From positions 1 to 17,104 of the forward strand of contig NZ_JAIWNS010000006.1 of assembly GCF_020216685.1 (NCBI RefSeq): 17,104 nucleotides of DNA, read 5' to 3'. Every line of letters starts with the position of its first letter. Within the stretch, counting starts at the first letter, position 1. Made by a program: the position numbers and the translations under genes. The notes beneath the pieces are model-generated. The model did no database searches. It had not been told where the DNA came from and worked only from the letters and a program-made list of their open reading frames with translations. Source of the stretch: Methanospirillum hungatei. Lineage in GTDB: Archaea; Halobacteriota; Methanomicrobia; Methanomicrobiales; Methanospirillaceae. Of this stretch, positions 13,986 through 17,104 are shown one piece after another.

Positions 13986-15290
13986 ATGAGTGAAATTGTC
14001 ATTAAAGTTGAAAATATTTCAAAATTATATCGACTCGGCATAATTAGTCATAATACTTTGTACCAGGATATCCAGAGTAAGTGGGCCAGACTTCGGGGTG
14101 CAGAGGATCCAAACACACCGATTGACCAATTGAATTCAGGCTTTAAAAGTAATGAGTGTGAATGTTTCTGGGCTTTAAAGAATATCTCTTTTGATGTTCG
14201 GAAGGGTGAGATATTAGGGATCATCGGGAGAAATGGTGCAGGAAAATCCACTCTTTTGAAAATTCTTTCACGTGTTACCGCACCGACAGAGGGCAAAATT
14301 AAGATTAAAGGTCGGATTGCCAGTCTTCTTGAAGTTGGGACCGGGTTTCATCCTGAGCTTACCGGAAGAGAAAATGTGTTCCTCAACGGGGCAATTTTGG
14401 GGATGACAAAGCAGGAGATCAGTGAGAAATTTGATGATATCGTTGCATTTGCCGAAGTAGAGAAGTTTATTGATACTCCGGTTAAACGGTATTCAAGCGG
14501 GATGTATGTCAGGCTTGCATTTGCAGTTGCAGCACATTTAGAACCTGAAATTTTAATTGTTGACGAGGTTCTTGCGGTTGGTGATGCCAGGTTTCAAAAG
14601 AAATGTATTGGCAAAATGGGAGAGGTTGCAGGGGAAGGGAGGACGGTATTATTTGTCAGTCATAATATGAATGCAGTAAAAAACCTCTGCGGAAAAGTCA
14701 TTTTGCTCGAAGCAGGGAATCTCGTCTATGAGGGTGATACTCATAAGGGTATTGCGCAATATGTTAATGAGGATAGAATTGAAACTACCACATTAGATGA
14801 AGAATACCTAAATTCTATTATGACCGGATTGATTTTGGAGAGGAATCCTACAGTCAGGTTTCAGCAGATAACAATATCCGATATAAATGGTACTGAACGA
14901 GCTACCTTTCGTTCTGATGAAGAGATTAAAATTACGATGAGATACAGATGTTATACTAAAGTAACAAATTTGCGATTGCTCATTACGGTATTGGATAGTG
15001 AAGGAAACCGGATAATGAATACCCTGAATTATGATGATGAATCAGTGGTTTCAAAAAATGAATTAAACCCTGGTGTTTTTACGTCAATATGTACCTTTCC
15101 GAAAAACCTTTTTGGAGAAAATAGATTTTATCTTAGTTTTAGTATGATAAATGATTATGCTGAACATATTAATATTGAAAAAGGCATGTTTTTTGATATT
15201 TTATTTTACTCAATGAGCAGTTATTTGGAAAAATTATATGAAAACACATGTATTCGACCGTTGTTAAAATGGACAACATATGTGGAGTAA
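13986..15290 (+). CDS. wzt: Polysaccharide ABC exporter, ATPase subunit with C-terminal recognition domain (Wzt-like)
   Basis: ATP-binding subunit paired with Wzm. Counting from the alternative GTG start, Walker A GRNGAGKST is at 84-92, signature YSSGM at 172-176, Walker B ILIVDEVLAVGD at 192-203 and the switch His in FVSHNM at 229. From about residue 265 to 437 a separate beta-rich domain follows, in the place where the E. coli O9a-type Wzt carries its carbohydrate-binding domain that recognises the chain end. Start choice: GTG at 13977 overlaps the wzm TGA (GTGA), ATG at 13986 is nine bases on; I list the ATG. Base composition drops in the C-terminal domain (single-line count 45% GC at 14281-14340, 18% at 15121-15180), suggesting this domain was exchanged. 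Confidence 0.93.
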   Translation: MSEIVIKVENISKLYRLGIISHNTLYQDIQSKWARLRGAEDPNTPIDQLNSGFKSNECECFWALKNISFDVRKGEILGIIGRNGAGKSTLLKILSRVTAPTEGKIKIKGRIASLLEVGTGFHPELTGRENVFLNGAILGMTKQEISEKFDDIVAFAEVEKFIDTPVKRYSSGMYVRLAFAVAAHLEPEILIVDEVLAVGDARFQKKCIGKMGEVAGEGRTVLFVSHNMNAVKNLCGKVILLEAGNLVYEGDTHKGIAQYVNEDRIETTTLDEEYLNSIMTGLILERNPTVRFQQITISDINGTERATFRSDEEIKITMRYRCYTKVTNLRLLITVLDSEGNRIMNTLNYDDESVVSKNELNPGVFTSICTFPKNLFGENRFYLSFSMINDYAEHINIEKGMFFDILFYSMSSYLEKLYENTCIRPLLKWTTYVE

Positions 15291-15356
15291 TCTCTATCAT
15301 CAAATAACTTATCAATTTCAAAGGGAATTAGAACAAATATTATTCATTAATTTTGC

Positions 15357-16946
15357 ATGAATTTATCAAACGGTTTATTTTCAATTTTGGAAAAGATTTC
15401 CTGCTTTAGTAAATACTTTCATAAAAACCAAGTACATCCTGATTTGGTGGATAAAAATTGGAAGAAATGGGAAGAACAATTTACAATTTTTGTCTCAAAT
15501 TGGATCTACGAAAAAAAGATTAAAATAAATACTAAATCAGCAATTGGAATTGTGGTATCTCCATGGATTCAGACAGCTGTACCATGGTTTTCTATTGCAA
15601 TGGGACTTTTTCTTGCTAATCGAGGTAATAATATTATTTTCATTTTTGATGATATTGAAAATGGAATCGAAAACCAGATCACCTACCAATATCAGGTAGA
15701 AAGTATCCAAAAAATATTTTCCGGTATTTCAGATAGATTTGAAATAATACAATTGAGTCGATTAAAAATCCGAAACAGTTTATTAACAGGAGCAGATAAT
15801 TCAATAATTAATTCTTTAGCTAAAGCAAACGCTATACATTTCTTTCGGGGAGAAACAAATGAAAATTCAAATAATTTCACACAAAATTTAATTCAAATAT
15901 TCACTAAAAAATTATTTATTATCCATGATATATTATACCAGAATTCGTTCTCTTCTCTATTGTTGCCTGGAGGGATATGGGGATCTAGTGGGCTTTTTCT
16001 GAAAATCGCGAGGGAAAAAAACATCAGGATAAACTCATATGATGCGGGATTTGGCATATTATTGATCAGTACAAACGGAGTTGCTGCTCACCAAACAGAT
16101 ATCCCTATTGCAATGAGTCTATTAGATAAAGCAGAATTAAAGAAAATAATAGAAATTGCATATAATGAATTGGATAGAAGAAAAGAAGCGAGACCTGAAC
16201 AAAGCGACTTTGTCCCATCATTCCAAAAAATTGGATTTGTAAATGATTCAAGCACATATAATGTGGGTATATTATTATTATTAAATCAAGTATGTGACAC
16301 TGCTGCATTAGGTCTAGAAAAAATTTTTGATTCAACTATTGAATGGATTTTTGCATCTATTGAATGGACACTCAATAATTGTGATGAAATCATTACAATA
16401 CGACAACATCCTATAGAAAGAACTGAATTTGGGCGGACAAATGATGATTATTCTAACCTCATTCGTTCTCGCTATGGTAATAACAAAAGAATCAAATTCA
16501 TCTCTGCTGAAGATGAAGTTAACACCTATAAGGTGATCAATTTGGCAAAATGTGTAATTACATTTTCGTCTACAACAGCATTGGAGGCTGTAATGATGGA
16601 TAAACCAGTAATTACAATTACAGAGTGTTATTATTCAAATTTAGGATTTGTTCTCAAACCCATTAGTAAAGAAGAATATTTCTCACATATTGATAGTTGT
16701 ATTAATGGGAATTATAAAACCACGTTTAAACAAAAAACCGATGCTGCGACTTGTTATTATTTAACTCAATGCTGTAACAGAATAATTACCACATTCACAG
16801 GACAACCCTCCGATTTTGAAAAGTGGGTTAAAAAAAACCCCAAAGAGTTATCTGAATCAGAAGAAATAGATGATGTCCTTACTTCAATTGAAGAAGGAGT
16901 ACCAATATCCTTGATCCGTCATAGAAAGAATAACAAAAAGTTTTAG
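15357..16946 (+). CDS. Capsule-polysaccharide-synthesis-type glycosyltransferase
   Basis: 529 residues, no signal peptide and no clear membrane segment. The C-terminal half shows the GT-B pattern of capsule synthesis proteins (KpsC/KpsS-like, Capsule_synth group): TIRQHPIE (347-354), a charged stretch, then YKVINLAKCVITFSSTTALE (391-410) followed by AVMMDKPVI (411-419). The N-terminal half has a Rossmann-like opening SAIGIVVSPW (61-70), FIFDD (95-99) and LLLPGGIWGSSGLF (201-214). A sugar-transfer role on the exported polysaccharide is likely; donor and linkage cannot be read. The gene is very AT-rich (25% GC in 15601-15660) unlike gmd (45% in 11401-11460) and prefers A/T-ending codons, a sign of transfer. 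It follows wzt by 66 bases. Confidence 0.7.
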   Translation: MNLSNGLFSILEKISCFSKYFHKNQVHPDLVDKNWKKWEEQFTIFVSNWIYEKKIKINTKSAIGIVVSPWIQTAVPWFSIAMGLFLANRGNNIIFIFDDIENGIENQITYQYQVESIQKIFSGISDRFEIIQLSRLKIRNSLLTGADNSIINSLAKANAIHFFRGETNENSNNFTQNLIQIFTKKLFIIHDILYQNSFSSLLLPGGIWGSSGLFLKIAREKNIRINSYDAGFGILLISTNGVAAHQTDIPIAMSLLDKAELKKIIEIAYNELDRRKEARPEQSDFVPSFQKIGFVNDSSTYNVGILLLLNQVCDTAALGLEKIFDSTIEWIFASIEWTLNNCDEIITIRQHPIERTEFGRTNDDYSNLIRSRYGNNKRIKFISAEDEVNTYKVINLAKCVITFSSTTALEAVMMDKPVITITECYYSNLGFVLKPISKEEYFSHIDSCINGNYKTTFKQKTDAATCYYLTQCCNRIITTFTGQPSDFEKWVKKNPKELSESEEIDDVLTSIEEGVPISLIRHRKNNKKF

Positions 16947-16970
16947 AGGATTATTATTTCTTGAAAAATC

Positions 16971-17104
16971 ATGATAAAAAAATTCCAAAACATCATCTTC
17001 AATATTTTTTTCCCTGAAGGGAAATGTAAAAAAAATCCAGATAACAGAAATCAGCAAACTTTTTCATGTTTTTATGATGAATCAGTTAGATTTTATGAGA
17101 GTGC
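16971..17104 (+). CDS. Start of a further gene, running off the window
   Basis: ATG at 16971 opens 44 codons with no stop before the window ends: MIKKFQNIIFNIFFPEG, then a Lys/Asn-rich stretch and FYDESVRFYES. It is on the same strand and has the same low GC as the preceding gene, so it probably continues the glycan operon. A perfect inverted repeat TTTCCCT-GA-AGGGAAA (17009-17024) lies inside it, which slightly weakens the coding call. Too little is visible to name a family, and the true start could lie downstream. Confidence 0.45.
   Translation, partial: MIKKFQNIIFNIFFPEGKCKKNPDNRNQQTFSCFYDESVRFYES

Noticed and set aside
17009..17024. TTTCCCT-GA-AGGGAAA as a rho-independent terminator
   Set aside because: The two-base loop is too short for a full stem, it is followed by A-rich rather than T-rich sequence on the + strand, and an open frame runs through it.

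Overview
The window looks like a chromosomal surface-glycan region from a mesophilic methanogenic archaeon of the Methanomicrobiales, most like Methanospirillum; this placement is inference. Evidence seen: an AglB/STT3-type oligosaccharyltransferase, AT-rich TATA-like boxes upstream of genes with few strong Shine-Dalgarno sites, T-tract gene ends, and two acylphosphatase-domain proteins with QDQML heptad repeats, a protein type I associate with Methanospirillum. GC is mid-40% in most genes and drops sharply at the right end. No rRNA, tRNA, CRISPR array or transposase was seen.

Left part (1-6641): the 3' end of an unrecognised gene; an AT-rich gap with inverted repeats and a possible short leader ORF; manC (GDP-mannose synthesis, +); aglB (oligosaccharyltransferase, -) ending one base from manC; then a small acylphosphatase/coiled-coil gene and a membrane-anchored GT2 glycosyltransferase (both +).

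Middle part (6642-10857): an apparently empty stretch with a 9-bp inverted repeat three bases from a symmetric TATA box; a second acylphosphatase gene (-) with eight 21-bp tandem repeats; the rmlD-rmlB pair (-) for dTDP-6-deoxyhexose synthesis; and a wrecked AAA-ATPase-like/PD-(D/E)XK (DUF1703-type) gene (-) with two in-frame stops and at least two frameshifts, which the individual open frames hide.

Right part (10858-17104): gmd (GDP-mannose 4,6-dehydratase), a GT4 glycosyltransferase, a Wzm/Wzt-type polysaccharide ABC exporter, a capsule-synthesis-type glycosyltransferase and the start of another gene, all +. The order resembles bacterial ABC-transporter-dependent polysaccharide clusters such as the D-rhamnan (A-band) locus. 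ManC would feed GDP-mannose to Gmd, the GT4 enzyme would polymerise the 6-deoxyhexose, and Wzm/Wzt would export the chain. Base composition breaks inside wzt, between the ATPase part and the C-terminal substrate-recognition part, and stays very AT-rich to the window end. This suggests that the substrate-specific half and the following genes came in as one module.

The most unusual items are the pair of acylphosphatase-heptad repeat proteins flanking a glycosyltransferase next to aglB, the palindrome-plus-TATA signal with no gene behind it, and the composition break within wzt.
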